From Paenibacillus sp. 37 (lineage in GTDB: Bacteria > Bacillota > Bacilli > Paenibacillales > Paenibacillaceae), in contig NZ_CP043761.1 in the NCBI RefSeq assembly GCF_008386395.1, forward strand, positions 7,006,001-7,070,000: a stretch of 64,000 nucleotides of DNA, read 5' to 3'. Positions 36,206 through 45,479 of this stretch are shown piece by piece. How positions within the stretch are numbered: position 1 is the stretch's first letter; every line of letters starts with the position of its first letter. Position numbers and translations under genes: made by a program. The notes beneath the pieces were generated by a model. It worked only from the letters and a program-made list of their open reading frames with translations. It had not been told where the DNA came from and did not search any database.

Positions 36206-37237
36206 TTATTCAATCTTTTGCCGGTCAGGGATCATTACTTCACCGGCTGGGGTCGATTGATCCATCCAGTTGTTAATCAGCTCTTTGGCATATTGGACAT
36301 CTTTCTCGTCAGCCTGACCATAATAGATACCGTCTTTTTTCATTCCCTCACCCAGGATGGTGAAGCTTGAAATCTGCGGTTTCTCCTGAGTAAGCACTTG
36401 TTTGGCCAGATCAATAATGAAAGATGCTCGCATATCCGTCTGGAAACTGTCTCCCATGATCTGAATCAATTCCGGAATTTTGGCGATTTGATTCAAATTC
36501 AGCATCTCATTCGCCATCGCGTTCAGGAAAATCTGCTGCCGCTTGGTACGATTAAAATCGCTATCCTCACGGTATCTTACATAATACAGTGCTTCCTGCC
36601 CGTCATAGATCGGCTTACCACCTTCAATCGTGAATTGCACATGATCCGGATTCTTGTTCACAATGTCCTCATCAATTGGCAGTTTTACACCACCAAGTGC
36701 ATCAACCACTTTTTTGATTCCGTCGAAGTTGATCGTTGCATAATAACCCACATCAGCATCAAGAAATTTCTCCACGGTATTGATGGACATATTCTCCCCA
36801 CCAAAAGCATAGGCATGCGCCAGCTTATCATAATCATCTTCGCCGTCCTTGTTGGCATCCCGTCCTACAATCTGCACATACGTATCACGTGGAATGGATA
36901 CCAGAAGCACACGGGATTCCTTGGGACGTACTACAGCATAGATGACGGTATCGGAACGTCCACGCGTTTTCTCATAGGCGCGTTTGTCCGAACCGAGCAG
37001 TAATACGGAGAAAGGTTCCTTACGGTATACCGTTGGATCAGGCGTGTTGTTGCCTTCTTGCGGTACATAAGAACGGGATAACTGATCTTCTACCGAACCA
37101 GCGAGAAACAGGTCAAATGCCGCTACAGCCAGCTGCTGACGGAACAAATAACCTCCGATTAACAAAACAACAAGTGAAACGAGCGTTATATATAGGCCTT
37201 TTCTTCTTTTCTTCTTATCTTTAGTTCTGCTTTTCAT
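36206..37237 (-). CDS. LytR-CpsA-Psr (LCP) family wall-polymer ligase
   Basis: A 343-residue protein. A Lys/Arg-rich head (KSRTKDKKKRRKG) is followed by one membrane segment (LYITLVSLVVLLIGGYLF) and an outer LCP domain. Key motifs are present: LLLGSDKR with the family Asp, RSDTVIYAV, SIPRDTYVQI with its arginine, and the C-terminal NRTKRQQIFL. LCP enzymes attach teichoic acid or other phosphate-linked polymers to peptidoglycan. AAGGAA precedes ATG. A structured repeat lies directly upstream (37309-37486), in the region where the promoter should be. Confidence 0.93.
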   Translation of the reverse strand: MKSRTKDKKKRRKGLYITLVSLVVLLIGGYLFRQQLAVAAFDLFLAGSVEDQLSRSYVPQEGNNTPDPTVYRKEPFSVLLLGSDKRAYEKTRGRSDTVIYAVVRPKESRVLLVSIPRDTYVQIVGRDANKDGEDDYDKLAHAYAFGGENMSINTVEKFLDADVGYYATINFDGIKKVVDALGGVKLPIDEDIVNKNPDHVQFTIEGGKPIYDGQEALYYVRYREDSDFNRTKRQQIFLNAMANEMLNLNQIAKIPELIQIMGDSFQTDMRASFIIDLAKQVLTQEKPQISSFTILGEGMKKDGIYYGQADEKDVQYAKELINNWMDQSTPAGEVMIPDRQKIE

Positions 37238-37308
37238 CCATTGATTCCTTCTTCACTATCAAAATGATACTGCCTGATATATAAGTTTCATCTAATATTT
37301 ACACTAAA

Positions 37309-37486
37309 AACGGAGAGGTCAGAAAAAACCTGAAGAAGCGTAGCTAAAAGCTTTCTGAAAGAAAGCTGCATCGAAAGCATACGCTTCGCCTTTATCACCG
37401 GATTTTTACCTTTGGAATAAGGAAATCAAAAAAATCTGGGGATAACAGCGATCGGAAGGTTATTCTGAACTCGCAGTGATGAAGTG
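37309..37486. repeat. Structured interspersed repeat, copy B
   Basis: About 178 bases related to 20216-20352. End stem TCAGAAAAAACCT / AGGTTATTCTGA; inner stem CCGGATTTTT / AAAAATCTGG. It holds an insert missing from copy A: a nested hairpin with GAAGCGTA / TACGCTTC and AGCTTTC / GAAAGCT. It lies between the LCP gene and the drug-exporter terminator. No open frame. Confidence 0.8.
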
Positions 37487-37643
37487 TAACGATTCGTTCA
37501 ACTTATATAATACCAATTAAACGTCTGGGATGCCTTGTGACTCGGTGTTCACTGAAGTTTTCTCTCTCTTGAATCAAGACACCGCTTACGCTCGTTCTAT
37601 TGTAATCATTGCAGGAGCAAGAAAAGTTACAATCCGGTTAAAT

Positions 37644-37691
37644 TGAAAAGAACAGCGCCTCCTTTTTAGTTTCAAAAGGTACACTGTTCTC
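37644..37691 (-). terminator. Terminator after the MFS exporter gene
   Basis: Minus-strand stem AGAACAG / CTGTTCT with inner CCTTTT / AAAAGG pairs, then TTTTC. Confidence 0.75.
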
Positions 37692-37710
37692 TTCATTTTT
37701 GCATGCGATC

Positions 37711-39300
37711 CTATCCGTTCGTGGATACACTTTCCACATGTTGGCTCTTCTCTTTTTGACGCAGACGTCCCGTTATAAGCGCAGCTACCAGCGTAAGCAC
37801 ACTGAATACCACCGCAGACCAGAAAAGGCCATTGTAACCCTGCCCTGTCGTTTGATGCACTGCCTGGAGCAACACATCGCGGATACCTTCATCAGGAATC
37901 TGGGACAGGCCCTCTGTCAGACTGGAGACATCACTCCCTGATGCCCCTCCCGAGGCATATTGTTGTAGCATCTCGGGCGGCACCTGAATTCCTTTGTCAG
38001 CGAATCCTGCCTGAATGTTGGACCCCAGATTAATGAAAGAACGTGCCAGGAATCCGGCAAAAATGGTAGGTGCAATAGCCATCGCCATCTGGCGAAATAA
38101 CGAGCTGGTCGCTACCGCGATGCCTTTGTTGTTCTCCCCCGCCTGTTCTGTGACAAGTACGTTAACTGGCGCACCAAGCATCATACCGAAGCCAATACCT
38201 ACGAGCGTACTCGCGATGACAAATTGCCAGATATGCTCCACCCATAGCGGGAACAGCAGGAATCCAATGGCAGATAGCAGTCCAGCAACCGATAACGTCC
38301 AGATTGGACCTTTGCGGTCAACGAGGTATCCACCTCCACCTGCCCCGATGCCGGATGCCAGCGCAAGCGGAGTAAACCAGTACCCGGAAGCCGTATTGGA
38401 TACGCCGAGATATTGTTCAACAAATCCGGGAATAAAGATCACCGAGGCCAGAATGGCTCCCGAGAAAAAGGCAATCAACAGCGTCCAGCGAAAGGACGCA
38501 ATGCCCAGAAGCTGTGTCGATACAACAGGTTCACGTTCAGATCCTTCCAGCCTTTTTTCCATAAAGTAAAAGAGCACCAGAAGGATTACACCTGCCAAGA
38601 AAAAGCCGTAGAACATCGGAGATCCCAGGCTTTGAAGCATGTTCACACCGTCCAGATTGCTGAAGCTATACATTAAACTGAGTACACCCAACGTTAGGAC
38701 AGCAATGCCGCTCCAGTCCACTGCTGCACGATTAAGCTCCTGCTCTTCCTGAATAAATCGAATACCTGCTATGAATAACAGAATGGCGATAGGTACATTG
38801 ATCAGGAATAACCAATGCCAGTTGCCCGTAAGGTCCAGTATAAAAGCACCGACATTGGGTCCCAATATAGCGGCAACACCATTCATCCCTCCAAGCAGAC
38901 CCAGAGCTGTACCCTGACGCTCCGCCGGGAACTTGCTTAATACGTATGAGCTGGCAATGATAAAAATCCCACCACCGCCCAAAGCTTGAATGACACGAGC
39001 AATCAGGAAAAAGGTGAATGATGTGCTCAGCGCAACGAGCAGGGACCCGATCCCAAACAACGCCACTTCAATCAAAAATAGCTTCTTGCGACCATAACGG
39101 TCCGACAGTTTGCCCGCAATAGGTACACTCACCGCAAGCCCAAGCGTGTAAAGCGTAATCGTCCATGCTCCCCATGTTGGCGACACACCAAATGATGCAT
39201 TTAAGGTGGTCAGTGAAGAGGTGATGATCCCGTTATCCAGCGCAGCCATAAATACCCCTATGGCAAACAGGACTAGGGGCCATTTCATTTGTTTTTGCAT
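37711..39300 (-). CDS. MFS drug exporter, DHA2 (EmrB/QacA) family
   Basis: A 529-residue exporter with 14 predicted membrane helices. The DHA2 markers are present: ALDNGIITSSLTTL in helix 1, GKLSDRYGRKKLFL in the loop between helices 2 and 3, and the drug:H+ antiporter motif with LGLLGGMNGVAAILGPNVGAF. A non-membrane stretch near 430-480 (residues FADKGIQVPPEMLQQYAS) separates the last two helices, as in EmrB/LfrA types. ATG 39300 follows a GGGAGG site. An inverted repeat at 39383-39400 in its promoter suggests control by a TetR/MarR-type repressor, but no such gene is next to it. Confidence 0.9.
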   Translation of the reverse strand: MQKQMKWPLVLFAIGVFMAALDNGIITSSLTTLNASFGVSPTWGAWTITLYTLGLAVSVPIAGKLSDRYGRKKLFLIEVALFGIGSLLVALSTSFTFFLIARVIQALGGGGIFIIASSYVLSKFPAERQGTALGLLGGMNGVAAILGPNVGAFILDLTGNWHWLFLINVPIAILLFIAGIRFIQEEQELNRAAVDWSGIAVLTLGVLSLMYSFSNLDGVNMLQSLGSPMFYGFFLAGVILLVLFYFMEKRLEGSEREPVVSTQLLGIASFRWTLLIAFFSGAILASVIFIPGFVEQYLGVSNTASGYWFTPLALASGIGAGGGGYLVDRKGPIWTLSVAGLLSAIGFLLFPLWVEHIWQFVIASTLVGIGFGMMLGAPVNVLVTEQAGENNKGIAVATSSLFRQMAMAIAPTIFAGFLARSFINLGSNIQAGFADKGIQVPPEMLQQYASGGASGSDVSSLTEGLSQIPDEGIRDVLLQAVHQTTGQGYNGLFWSAVVFSVLTLVAALITGRLRQKEKSQHVESVSTNG

Positions 39301-39382
39301 CACATGTTACCTCCCGATCAGATCGTAAATTCAGTATCGTACAGTTGGTTTGGTACATATATATTAAACCGAGTTGAATAAC

Positions 39383-39400
39383 AATGACTCACTGGTCATT
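39383..39400. promoter_or_regulatory. Operator-like palindrome upstream of the exporter gene
   Basis: AATGAC-6-GTCATT inverted repeat, 83 bases from the start codon. It overlaps a minus-strand TTGTTA that may be the -35 of the exporter promoter. Layout is typical of TetR-family repressor sites. Confidence 0.5.
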
Positions 39401-39637
39401 TTAAAACAAAAGAAAACCATATGTCAATTTAATAATATGGTTATATGGATCAATTTACCCCCGATTCGATAAAATAGAGCTACCACATGTTCAGTCGAAC
39501 CTGCGGACAGCCCTCATATCTTATCAAACGTACTAACGCTTGCGTAATGCTTCAATAATCTGGTCTGACTCAGTTTATTTGACAGGTGGATCATTGGCGT
39601 CCTGAAGGTCTCTTTGATGATGCCTATGTACGCCCTC

Positions 39638-40528
39638 TCATTTTGAGCCCGAAAACCCATAGTTGAATAACTTCCGAGTCTCCACAAAACGCCCTTCACG
39701 AGTATCTGTTCCAAATACAACTGATATCAGTCTTTTTCCATCACGTTCGGCTGTCCCCACAAAATGATATCCGGAATCCTCATCATACCCGGTCTTTAAT
39801 CCGTCATTCCCATCGTAAGCATACGGCCCACCAATGGAGGACAACATCCAGTTCGTGTTGCTCATGTACATCCCTTTTTGATGCATTGATACTTGCATTT
39901 GACTGGAAATTCTCAAAATCTCGGGATGGTTATTCAGCAGATATCGCGCAAGCTTGCATGCATCTATAGCCGTCATTAAGGTCTGCCCTTGTATATCCAT
40001 CGGACGGTTAGGACCAAGCAGCTTTTCACTGAGGCCCGTTGAATTCGTGAATTGTGTATCCTCAGACAGTCCAATCTGAGTTGCTTTCTGATTCATCTGT
40101 TGCACGAACTTCTGCTCTGTACCACTGATATGTTCAGCAAGAGCAACCGCTGCATCATTGGCTGAATAGACAGCTACGATCTCGAACAACTCCTGAACGG
40201 TGAACTGCTCTCCCTGTTTCAGGGTCAGTTGACTGCCCCCCACGGAGCTGGCATACAGACTCACATTAACAAGATCATTCCAGCCTATATCACCATTAAT
40301 CACGGCCTCCATCACTAACAGTTCTGTCATCAACTTACTGACGCCTGCCGGAGCAATCTCTTCGGAGCCGTTAAAATCCATTAAGATCTGTTCAGAGTTC
40401 ATATCCATTAATACCGCAGATTCAGCTTTAATCCCCGGTTTGCCTACTAGCATGTCCGGTTTCACACCCAAATATATAATAAGCAAGAGAGCCAGCAGCA
40501 TACCTGCCCGTTTCCACCATTTTTTCAT
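39638..40528 (-). CDS. DacA-like peptidase S11 with altered SxxK motif
   Basis: A 296-residue penicillin-binding-protein-fold D-Ala-D-Ala carboxypeptidase homologue. An N-terminal membrane segment/signal (MLLALLLIIYLGV) precedes the domain. The SxN motif (YSAND, S122 and N124) and the KTG motif (LKTGYDEDSG, K245) are intact. The SxxK motif reads APAGVSKLMT: K65 is present, but the catalytic serine three residues before it is glycine (G62). By family rules it should not acylate penicillin or cut D-Ala. The C-terminal PBP5_C domain is absent. It may act as a non-catalytic wall-binding protein. No frameshift is seen, so it is an intact gene. Confidence 0.88.
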   Translation of the reverse strand: MKKWWKRAGMLLALLLIIYLGVKPDMLVGKPGIKAESAVLMDMNSEQILMDFNGSEEIAPAGVSKLMTELLVMEAVINGDIGWNDLVNVSLYASSVGGSQLTLKQGEQFTVQELFEIVAVYSANDAAVALAEHISGTEQKFVQQMNQKATQIGLSEDTQFTNSTGLSEKLLGPNRPMDIQGQTLMTAIDACKLARYLLNNHPEILRISSQMQVSMHQKGMYMSNTNWMLSSIGGPYAYDGNDGLKTGYDEDSGYHFVGTAERDGKRLISVVFGTDTREGRFVETRKLFNYGFSGSK

Positions 40529-40621
40529 AAGATGATCACCTCTTACCTATATAGACGAAGTAAAGAGGCATTTTGTCTGCACTTTTTTGAAAAAAAGTTA
40601 AATTTTTTTTATTTTTTGGTT

Positions 40622-40676
40622 ACAAAAAAAACATGAACTCGATACACCCATGCCAGAGTGTACAGAATCCATGTTT
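40622..40676 (-). terminator. Terminator after the oligopeptide transporter operon
   Basis: Minus-strand stem AAAACATG / CATGTTTT with an inner TGTACACT / GTGTATCG part, then eight T residues. Confidence 0.8.
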
Positions 40677-40781
40677 TTAAAGACACTTTTTATTCATTTT
40701 CCCAGGAGAATTCTTCATCATAATCTAGCAACCGACTTCTTAAAGGACCCCAATCCTTACAGTTGCTACTGGAAGAAAGGA

Positions 40782-42608
40782 TTACTCAGCTACAACTGCT
40801 TTGTCTGCATTCACTTGCAAGTCGCTCAGGTAAACACCTGTTCCATCACCAATCGCATAGTTCATTACACGTTTGTTAACTGGTGCTACAACTGCGCGAT
40901 ACAGTGTAGGGAATACAGGAACTTCATCTACCATGTATTGCTGCCATTGATTGTAGATCTCTTTACGCTTGTCTACATCGAATGCTTCAGCAGAGATACC
41001 TTGTGCCAGCAATTTGTCATTCTCTTCGCTGGAGAATCTGGAGAAGTTGTAGAGTGCATCGCGGCCATACAGACCCGATGGATCTACGTCAATACCAACG
41101 CCCCATGCTGCTTGATACACATCAATGTTTGGATCATCTTTACCTGTGTTACCTACACGGTCATAGAAGCTGTTGAACTCAACCATTTCCAGGTTTACTT
41201 TCAAACCAATAGCTGCCCATGATTGAACATAATAACGAGCCAATGGTTCAGCTGTGTCTCCACCAGTCATGGATACAAAGTTGATTTCGAGCGGTGTTCC
41301 ATCTGGATTCGTACGGAATTCACCATCCAGTTTGTAACCAGCTTCGTCGAGCAATGCTTTCGCTGCTTCTGGATCATATGCTACACCCGGATTGTTGGAA
41401 TCATGGAATTCTGGGTGTGATGGTGGAATCAGGGTTGTTGCATTCCAACGCAGGCCATTATAGAAACGTTTACCAACCTGATCGTTATCTACAGCCATCC
41501 ACATCGCTTTACGCAAGTTTTTGTCGCCCATTTTTGCTTCAGCATTGCTTTTAACTTTTCCGTTCTCTTCATCCCACGTACCCAGTTTGAAACCGATGTA
41601 CGTATAAGCACGATCGATGGCGCCAAGGAATTCTACGTTGGACAGGTTTGCATTTTCTTTATATTGATCTGTCGGGAATGCATCCACGAGGTCTACCCCG
41701 CCAGATTTCAGTTCTTGAACAACCGTTGTCGGGTTGATAACTTTCAGAGTCACTTTGTCCAGTTTCGGAGCCCCGCGCCAGTAGTCTTCGTTTTTAACAT
41801 AAGTTACAGACTCACCCGGAGTGATGACATCCACTTTAAATGGACCAAAACCAATTGGTTTTTCACGTACTTCTTTAGAAGAAGACATTTTTGCTACATC
41901 CATATCTCCGAAGATATGTTTAGCCAATGGATACGTCCATACGCCACCTGTCAGCAGGGACGGAGTAGATTCTTTATACGTAATGCTGATTTGTTTGTCG
42001 CCCAGCACTTTAATACCAGAGATTGTTTTTGCTTTTCCAGCATGATACTCGTCCATACCTACTACACTAGTGAAGTTGGAGTCGTAACGTGGACCATCAT
42101 ACGCTTTGTTACCGATTACTTCATAAGCAAATTGCAGATCTTCAGCCGTTACCGGCTTGCCATCATGCCAGTTCACATTGTCACGAATGGTCAGTGTGAA
42201 CGTTTTTCCATCTTCAGATGTCTCATACGTTGCTGCACCATCGTTGGTATATACATAGTCTTTATCCCAAGTCAGCAAGCCTTCATCGAACCATTGAAGA
42301 ACTTGTACATCCGGGTTACCGGAATAGAAATTGTAGTTCAGTGTACCTTCAAAAGCAGTATCCGACACAAGTCCAAATGTAATCGATCCACCTTCGATCG
42401 CAGTACCCTCATTTGTTTTAACATTGTTGAAGTCATCAATGGAGTAAACGCCCTCTTCATTAGCAGGTTTTTCCTCCGTTTTTCCCTCTTCTGTGTTGGA
42501 AGCTGGAGCTGGAGTAGCCGCTTCCTTCTCAGAGCACGCTGCGAGCACCAATACAAAGACCAACATCATCGTGAAAAATAGTCCCCGTGAAAATAATCCC
42601 TTTTTCAT
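40782..42608 (-). CDS. Oligopeptide ABC transporter substrate-binding lipoprotein
   Basis: About 608 residues from ATG 42608 (GGGAGGAAAGG site). The lipoprotein signal ends in the lipobox LVLAACS. A Glu/Ala/Pro-rich tether follows, then an SBP_bac_5 (OppA/DppA/AppA) domain with FTLTIRDNVNWHDGKPVTAEDL around the WHDGKPVTA motif. It captures peptides outside the cell and passes them to the permeases. It is the last gene of a five-gene operon; in Bacillus app the binding protein lies between the ATPases and permeases. Peptide size preference cannot be told. Confidence 0.92.
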   Translation of the reverse strand: MKKGLFSRGLFFTMMLVFVLVLAACSEKEAATPAPASNTEEGKTEEKPANEEGVYSIDDFNNVKTNEGTAIEGGSITFGLVSDTAFEGTLNYNFYSGNPDVQVLQWFDEGLLTWDKDYVYTNDGAATYETSEDGKTFTLTIRDNVNWHDGKPVTAEDLQFAYEVIGNKAYDGPRYDSNFTSVVGMDEYHAGKAKTISGIKVLGDKQISITYKESTPSLLTGGVWTYPLAKHIFGDMDVAKMSSSKEVREKPIGFGPFKVDVITPGESVTYVKNEDYWRGAPKLDKVTLKVINPTTVVQELKSGGVDLVDAFPTDQYKENANLSNVEFLGAIDRAYTYIGFKLGTWDEENGKVKSNAEAKMGDKNLRKAMWMAVDNDQVGKRFYNGLRWNATTLIPPSHPEFHDSNNPGVAYDPEAAKALLDEAGYKLDGEFRTNPDGTPLEINFVSMTGGDTAEPLARYYVQSWAAIGLKVNLEMVEFNSFYDRVGNTGKDDPNIDVYQAAWGVGIDVDPSGLYGRDALYNFSRFSSEENDKLLAQGISAEAFDVDKRKEIYNQWQQYMVDEVPVFPTLYRAVVAPVNKRVMNYAIGDGTGVYLSDLQVNADKAVVAE

Positions 42609-42627
42609 GAACCTTTCCTCCCTTTTT

Positions 42628-43533
42628 TTAACCTCTTCTTTGTCTTGCATCAGTCGCACGCTTTAGGGCTTGACCGACATTATTTATACTCAACATCAAT
42701 ACCAGGATCAGCACCGATGCGGGTAGCCATATCCACCATCTGGATTCCAGGGTTTGCGGATTACGTGCATAACTTACGAGTGTTCCAAGACTAGGCGTAC
42801 TTTCGGGAAAACCAAATCCCAGGAAAGACAGCCCGGATTCGAGGCCAATGTTGGCAGCGAGATTCAATGTCATCGTTACGATGATAATGGAACTCAGATT
42901 CGGAAGAACCTGTGAGAGCATAATCTTCAGATGAGAAGAGCCCAATGTTTTTGAAGCTTTTACATAATCCAGTTCCCGTTCCTGTAATGCTTTGGAACGA
43001 ATCAATCTGGCAATACCCATCCAGAGAAATGCCGTCATGATTAGAGAAAACGAGATGATATTGTATTTCGGAACTGCCGTAACAAACGCGATAACAATCA
43101 TCAACATCGGAAGGATCATGAAGAAGTCAACAACACGCATAAACAGGTTGTCTATCATTCCACCGAAATAACCGGATAAAAGGCCAATTAAGATACCTAT
43201 GAAACCAGTCATTAACGTTACGATAATTCCAATGGTCAGGGAGTTACGTGTACCGATGACCAGTTGGCCAAATACATCACGACCTCCATAGTCCGTTCCA
43301 AGCCAATATTGAGCGGATGGTGGTTCATATAAGGCAAACAGATCCACGCGTACGATATCATCCTGATTCAGAATGAGAGACGTGCCATATACCAGCAACA
43401 TGATCAAGCCCAAGAAAATGAGCGAGATTAGTGCCACCTTATCTCTGACAAGCTCCCTCCATAAAATACTCAAGCTGGAGGGGCTTTTATCAACCTTTTG
43501 TGAAGTTACAACTACTTCGTTGGCCTTGCTCAT
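42628..43533 (-). CDS. Oligopeptide ABC permease, OppC type
   Basis: A 301-residue inner-membrane subunit with six helices, including the N-terminal one of the OppC_N domain (VALISLIFLGLIMLLVYG). It has the YWLGTDYGGRDVFGQLVIGTR motif around GTDYGGRD, and the EAA loop RSKALQERELDYVKASKTLG. It forms the channel with the OppB-type permease, 29 bases upstream. GGGGTG precedes ATG. Confidence 0.94.
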   Translation of the reverse strand: MSKANEVVVTSQKVDKSPSSLSILWRELVRDKVALISLIFLGLIMLLVYGTSLILNQDDIVRVDLFALYEPPSAQYWLGTDYGGRDVFGQLVIGTRNSLTIGIIVTLMTGFIGILIGLLSGYFGGMIDNLFMRVVDFFMILPMLMIVIAFVTAVPKYNIISFSLIMTAFLWMGIARLIRSKALQERELDYVKASKTLGSSHLKIMLSQVLPNLSSIIIVTMTLNLAANIGLESGLSFLGFGFPESTPSLGTLVSYARNPQTLESRWWIWLPASVLILVLMLSINNVGQALKRATDARQRRG

Positions 43534-43562
43534 CTTGTTTTCACCCCGAAATCTTCAAGTTC

Positions 43563-44525
43563 TTACTTGATCCGTATACGTGGATCTACAATTCCTAGAA
43601 TTATGTCAGACAGCAATGCCCCGAGAATGGAAGCTACGCCATATAACAATACAAGTGCAGTTACAACGCTGAAGTCACGCAATGAGATGGAACTCAGGAA
43701 CAACTGCCCCATACCTGGATAACTGAATATACTTTCGATAAATACCGTACCACCGATAAGCCCCGTAATCTCATATCCGAAGAATGCGGCGATAGGTAAT
43801 AGCGAGTTTCTCAAAATATGTCTGTTATAGATCCGGGATTCTGAAGCGCCTTTGGCTCTCGCAGTAATAACGAATTCCTTATGTTTGATATCAATGATTT
43901 CACTACGCAAATATTGAACGGTAGATACCGTTGTAATCAGTGCCATGGATAATGCCGGCAATAATAGATGATAGAACTTACTCATCACGTAGCTGAATGT
44001 GCCCGGTGTAAGTCCTGGCGCAACACTTCCCCCCGTCGGGAACCAGCCGAAGTGGAATCCGAAGATCCATACCATCACCAGTGCGAAGATGAACAATGGT
44101 GCGGCAAAGCCCAGGTAGGTGTATCCCGTGATCAACCGATCAGACCAGGTATCGTTGTAACGACCACTGATGATACCCAGTGGAATAGCGATCAGGTAAG
44201 TCAGTACAAGCGTCGCCAGTGCGAGCCAGAATGTATTTGCTACACGCTGACCGATCAGGTCGGTAACCGGCATTTTGAAACGGAAGGATTGTCCAAAATC
44301 ACCTTGGATGGCGTTTTTGATCCAGTCCCAATATTGCACGTACCAAGGATTATTCAATCCCAGTCTCTCTCGCTGGGCTTCCAATGCTTTTGGATCAACG
44401 CTTGGATCAAGCAATCCGGTTAACGCATCGCCCGGCATGGCCTTAGCCATCAGAAAGACCAAAAGACTAAGTAAAAATATCTGAGGGATCATTATGATAA
44501 TTCTGCGTACTATCGTTTTCCACAT
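43563..44525 (-). CDS. Oligopeptide ABC permease, OppB type
   Basis: A 320-residue subunit with six membrane helices. It starts MWKTIVRRIIIMIPQIFLLS, and the EAA loop near RSEIIDIKHKEFVITARAKG is standard for DppB/OppB proteins, as is GGTVFIESIFSYPGMG. It pairs with the OppC-type permease. It starts 7 bases after the end of the second ATPase gene. Confidence 0.94.
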   Translation of the reverse strand: MWKTIVRRIIIMIPQIFLLSLLVFLMAKAMPGDALTGLLDPSVDPKALEAQRERLGLNNPWYVQYWDWIKNAIQGDFGQSFRFKMPVTDLIGQRVANTFWLALATLVLTYLIAIPLGIISGRYNDTWSDRLITGYTYLGFAAPLFIFALVMVWIFGFHFGWFPTGGSVAPGLTPGTFSYVMSKFYHLLLPALSMALITTVSTVQYLRSEIIDIKHKEFVITARAKGASESRIYNRHILRNSLLPIAAFFGYEITGLIGGTVFIESIFSYPGMGQLFLSSISLRDFSVVTALVLLYGVASILGALLSDIILGIVDPRIRIK

Positions 44526-44532
44526 ATGGCCT

Positions 44533-45465
44533 TCAACCTTTCTGAGGTAGAGCTACTCGGTGAGTATCGGAAATGGATTTGAGCGAGTATGCAAGCCCTT
44601 CCTCATCAAAGAAATTTCGGTATGAATGTTCATACTCGGATTTGACCTGTTGACGGAAGGCTACCATTTCCTCTCGTTTGGTTGGGTCCATATCCGGAAT
44701 GGCTGCAATAAGACGTTTGGTATAGATGTGTTGCGGATTCTCGAAAATATCATTTGTTGTGCCCTGTTCCACATATCGACCTTTATACATAATTCCTATC
44801 TCGTCACACATATGGCGGATGATGCCCAGATCGTGACTGATGAACAGATACGTCAAATTTAATTCTTTTTGAATCTCCTGCATGAAATTAAGTACCTGAG
44901 CCTGGACCGAGACATCGAGTGCAGATACAGGTTCATCCGCGATAATTAGCTTCGGCTTCAGTGCAATAGCCCGTGCAATGCCAATCCGTTGACGCTGCCC
45001 CCCTGAGAATTCATGCGGATATTTGTAGATTGATTCCGGACTCAGGCCAACCTTCTCAAGTAATTCTCTTACTTGTCTTTTCTCCTCGGTAGCTGTCAGA
45101 CGCTCATAGTTACGAAACGGCTCAGCGATAATATCGATAACCCGCTTCTTAGGATTCAGTGATGAATATGGATCTTGAAAAATCATTTGTACATCCCGCT
45201 GGAGCTGCCTGTTCTTACGTCGCTCCGTAGCCAAGTTTTTCCCGTTAAATAGAATCTTTCCGTCAGTGACATGGTTTAGCCCAATAATGGCTCTGCCTGT
45301 TGTTGTCTTACCTGAACCTGATTCGCCAACCAGACCATAGGTCTGTCCTTCTTCAATGGAGAAGCTAACATCATCAACAGCCTTTACACTGCCAATCTCC
45401 CGTTTTAGCAATCCACCGCGAATCGGAAAGTGTATCTTGAGCCCTTCTACTTCGAGTAATGCCAT
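44533..45465 (-). CDS. Oligopeptide ABC ATPase, OppF type
   Basis: A 310-residue ATPase. Walker A GLVGESGSGKTTTGRA, the ABC signature FSGGQRQRIGIARA, Walker B KLIIADEPVSALDVS, and the H-loop FISHD are complete. The OppF/DppF C-terminal domain follows with YTKRLIAAIPDMDP. It powers transport with the OppD-type partner. AGGAGG precedes ATG. Confidence 0.95.
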   Translation of the reverse strand: MALLEVEGLKIHFPIRGGLLKREIGSVKAVDDVSFSIEEGQTYGLVGESGSGKTTTGRAIIGLNHVTDGKILFNGKNLATERRKNRQLQRDVQMIFQDPYSSLNPKKRVIDIIAEPFRNYERLTATEEKRQVRELLEKVGLSPESIYKYPHEFSGGQRQRIGIARAIALKPKLIIADEPVSALDVSVQAQVLNFMQEIQKELNLTYLFISHDLGIIRHMCDEIGIMYKGRYVEQGTTNDIFENPQHIYTKRLIAAIPDMDPTKREEMVAFRQQVKSEYEHSYRNFFDEEGLAYSLKSISDTHRVALPQKG

Positions 45466-45479
45466 TATGTTATTCCTCC

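Noticed and set aside
41664..42581. 305-codon plus-strand frame opposite the peptide-binding protein gene
   Set aside because: Antisense shadow; composition rich in Phe/Arg/Cys, unlike real proteins, and no start signal.
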